This document shows positions 62,602 to 64,000 of a DNA stretch of 64,000 nt, piece after piece. The stretch covers positions 1 to 64,000 of the forward strand of contig CAXBNN010000006.1 of NCBI GenBank assembly GCA_963977135.1, read 5' to 3'. The notes beneath the pieces were generated by a model. It searched no databases. It saw nothing but the letters and a program-made list of their open reading frames with translations, and had not been told where the DNA came from. The stretch's first letter is position 1. Each line of letters opens with the position of its first letter. Source of the DNA: UBA2040 sp963977135 (GTDB taxonomy: Bacteria; Bacteroidota; Bacteroidia; Flavobacteriales_D; Crocinitomicaceae). Both the position numbers and the translations under genes were made by a program.

Positions 62602-63240
62602 ATGAAAAAAAATATATACTTTATCAGCGCTATTTGCGTCTTATCAATAACTGGCCTGTGGGCTCAAAGTGAGGATAGACGAGAAAATTTTGAATTCGGT
62701 ATTAAAGCCGGAATAAACGCATCAAATGTTTGGGATGAACAAGGGGAAGATTTTCGTGCCGATACGAAAGCCGGCTTAGCCGCAGGAGTTTGGTTTGGTA
62801 TTCCAATTGGCACATTTCTCGGAGTTCAACCAGAAATTCTAATTTCACAAAAGGGATTCAAAGGATCTGGTACATTACTAGGTTTTCCTTACTCATTTAG
62901 CAGAACGACAAGTTATCTTGATATTCCTTTGCTAGTGCAATTGAAACCTGCAGAATTCATAACCATTTTGGCAGGACCTCAGTTTTCTTACCTGTTCAAC
63001 CAAAAGGATAATTACACCTTTGGGACGAGCAGTATTGATCAAGAGCAACAATTTAGCAACGATAATATTCGCAAGAATATTCTTGGTTTTGTAGTAGGAT
63101 TAGATTTACTCTATGAAAACCTTGTTGTTTCAGGCAGAGCTGGTTGGGATTTTCAATCCAACAACGGCGATGGAACGAATTCTACTACTCCACGTTACAA
63201 AAACCAATGGTTACAATTTACCCTTGGATTTAAAATATAA
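62602..63240 (+). CDS. Outer-membrane beta-barrel (porin family) protein
   Basis: 212 aa from the ATG at 62602 (MKKNIYFISAICVLSITGLWAQ signal peptide). The longer open frame from 62551 overlaps the Lmo0937-type gene and is disfavoured. Strands FEFGIKAGINASNVW, AAGVWFGIPIGTFLGVQPEILIS, LDIPLLVQLKP and a C-terminal WLQFTLGFKI identify the eight-stranded OmpW/OmpX-like barrels of Bacteroidota. It may be a stress-induced barrel. A terminator follows at 63249-63288. Confidence 0.85.
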   Translation: MKKNIYFISAICVLSITGLWAQSEDRRENFEFGIKAGINASNVWDEQGEDFRADTKAGLAAGVWFGIPIGTFLGVQPEILISQKGFKGSGTLLGFPYSFSRTTSYLDIPLLVQLKPAEFITILAGPQFSYLFNQKDNYTFGTSSIDQEQQFSNDNIRKNILGFVVGLDLLYENLVVSGRAGWDFQSNNGDGTNSTTPRYKNQWLQFTLGFKI

Positions 63241-63248
63241 AAACTATA

Positions 63249-63288
63249 AGTATTCAGGTAGTTTAGTTAAAACTGCCTGAATACTTTT
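63249..63288 (+). terminator. Rho-independent terminator after porin gene
   Basis: Stem AGTATTCAGGTAGTTT against AAAACTGCCTGAATACT (one G-U pair) with a 4-nt AGTT loop, then TTTTT. It begins 9 bp after the porin stop codon. Confidence 0.85.
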
Positions 63289-63302
63289 TAAAAAAGCAAA
63301 CC

Positions 63303-63647
63303 ATGGAAAAAAGCAGTGAATTAGAAAAAGCCAAAGCACATATAATTGTTGAACTCATTGAGTATTTGCCGAATGCTGTGGTCAGCAAAACCATTATTAA
63401 GAAGACCACAGGAAACGTTACAGCAACCTCCATGGAAATTGGTGAGGAACTTGGTGAAAAAACCAGCCCTTTTGATACATATATTCAAATTATCGACGGA
63501 TCAGCAGAGATTAAAATCAAGGACAAAATCATTAAATTAAAACTGGGTGAAGGCGTAATTATCCCCGCACATTCGCGACATAGCCTAAGTGCCAATGAAC
63601 GTTTCAAAATGATTTCTACGTTAATCAAAAGTGGTTATGAAGAATAA
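63303..63647 (+). CDS. Cupin-domain protein
   Basis: 114 aa. The cupin core is in IQIIDGSAEIKIKDKIIKLKLGEGVIIPAHSRHSLSA. Motif 1 is reduced, with no HxH visible (GEELGEKTSPFDTYIQII), while motif 2 PAHSRHSLSA keeps two His residues. Proteins of this type in stress clusters often bind metal or a small anion, and the ligand is unknown here. The start at 63303 lies 15 bp after the terminator, so it probably has its own promoter. Confidence 0.8.
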   Translation: MEKSSELEKAKAHIIVELIEYLPNAVVSKTIIKKTTGNVTATSMEIGEELGEKTSPFDTYIQIIDGSAEIKIKDKIIKLKLGEGVIIPAHSRHSLSANERFKMISTLIKSGYEE

Positions 63648-63659
63648 TATTTATTAACT

Positions 63660-64000
63660 ATGTGTTTTTCTGCTAGTGCGAGTTTCTCCGCAGGCGCTGT
63701 ACTAATTGTAATTGGAATAGCTGCCATTAAGAAGACCAAACATCCTTCACAATATTTATTTGCGAGTATTCCTTTTATTTTTGGTGTTCAGCAAATTTCA
63801 GAAGGGATTTTGTGGATTTCACTACCTAATCCTGATTACATTCAGACTCAGAAAATATTCACCTTCGTATTCCTCCTGTTCGCCCAAGTAATTTGGCCAA
63901 TTTGGACTCCAATTGCTATTTTACTTTTGGACAAAAGAAGCACTCGAAAAAGATTTCAAAAAATATTGGTTTCTGCAGGCGTACTAGTTGGAGTGTATTT
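63660..64000 (+). CDS. DUF6629-type membrane protein, cut by window end
   Basis: The ATG at 63660 begins MCFSASASFSAGAVLIVIGIAAIKKT, the family hallmark MCFSA.ASF.AG. At least three hydrophobic segments (about 10-24, 33-55, 70-95) are visible before the window ends with no stop codon. Members are multi-pass membrane proteins of unknown function, frequent in Bacteroidota stress islands. Confidence 0.8.
   Translation, partial: MCFSASASFSAGAVLIVIGIAAIKKTKHPSQYLFASIPFIFGVQQISEGILWISLPNPDYIQTQKIFTFVFLLFAQVIWPIWTPIAILLLDKRSTRKRFQKILVSAGVLVGVY

Noticed and set aside
1..64000. CRISPR arrays, tRNA or rRNA genes, transposases, prophage genes
   Set aside because: None was recognised by reading. tRNA genes could still be missed without a folding search.

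Overview
The window is chromosomal DNA of an AT-rich Bacteroidota member, most likely Flavobacteriales and near Crocinitomicaceae/Fluviicola. The main evidence is lineage-specific: T9SS type A sorting domains (182-1435, 45462-49940), a gliding-motility-type (type B) C-terminal domain (26626-31593), a PorP/SprF protein, a fused CcsBA, a SpoIIE phosphatase behind Y_Y_Y propellers, and TAnnTTTG -7 elements close to start codons. There are no rRNA, tRNA, CRISPR or transposase genes. Species-level placement is inference.

Layout. (1) 1-1435: a 55-bp direct repeat carrying a terminator, and a secreted SGNH-type esterase with PKD and T9SS domains. (2) 1593-12485: a DivIC-like gene, then a seven-gene same-strand operon for electron transfer. 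It encodes a b-type membrane protein, a membrane-anchored FeS/FAD/NAD(P) oxidoreductase, two decahaem-plus cytochromes (23 and 13 CXXCH motifs), an outer-membrane barrel, an OB-fold lipoprotein and the CcsBA haem lyase. The set reads as a complete route from cytoplasmic or quinol electrons to the outer membrane. (3) 12539-20156: envelope and central genes (SpoIID-like, lpxB, surE, DinB, NlpC/P60, a sugar epimerase, glyA) and a PH-like pseudogene with two in-frame TAA codons. (4) 20161-31593: a minus-strand operon of a giant repeat adhesin, PorP/SprF, a PD40/PKD protein, an unknown secreted protein and a propeller-SpoIIE sensor. (5) 31681-39850: housekeeping and regulation (SDR, gmhA, TerB-like, Fur-like, STAS, purA, OstA-like, SRPBCC, ChaN-like). 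(6) 39938-45187: an NAD-linked molybdenum formate dehydrogenase with FdhD. (7) 45462-53296: a giant M36 metalloprotease, a DsbA/FrnE protein, small membrane proteins, an SPFH protein and an Arc-like protein. (8) 53390-64000: a stress/signalling region with a repeat array, USP, MscS, a stand-alone receiver, a hybrid kinase, a LytTR regulator, an AraC-type regulator, small envelope proteins, an OmpA-like barrel, a cupin and a truncated DUF6629-type gene.

The most striking non-coding signal is at 59621-59687 and 60119-60185. Two minus-strand genes of unknown function carry the same promoter layout: a pair of 9-bp boxes of type GTCATGAAN, 21 bp apart start to start, then exactly 29 nt to a TAAATTTA/TAAGTTTA element. 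A LytTR response regulator gene starts 91 bp beyond the second pair. This looks like a small LytTR regulon. The electron-transfer operon is the strongest candidate for a poorly described functional system.
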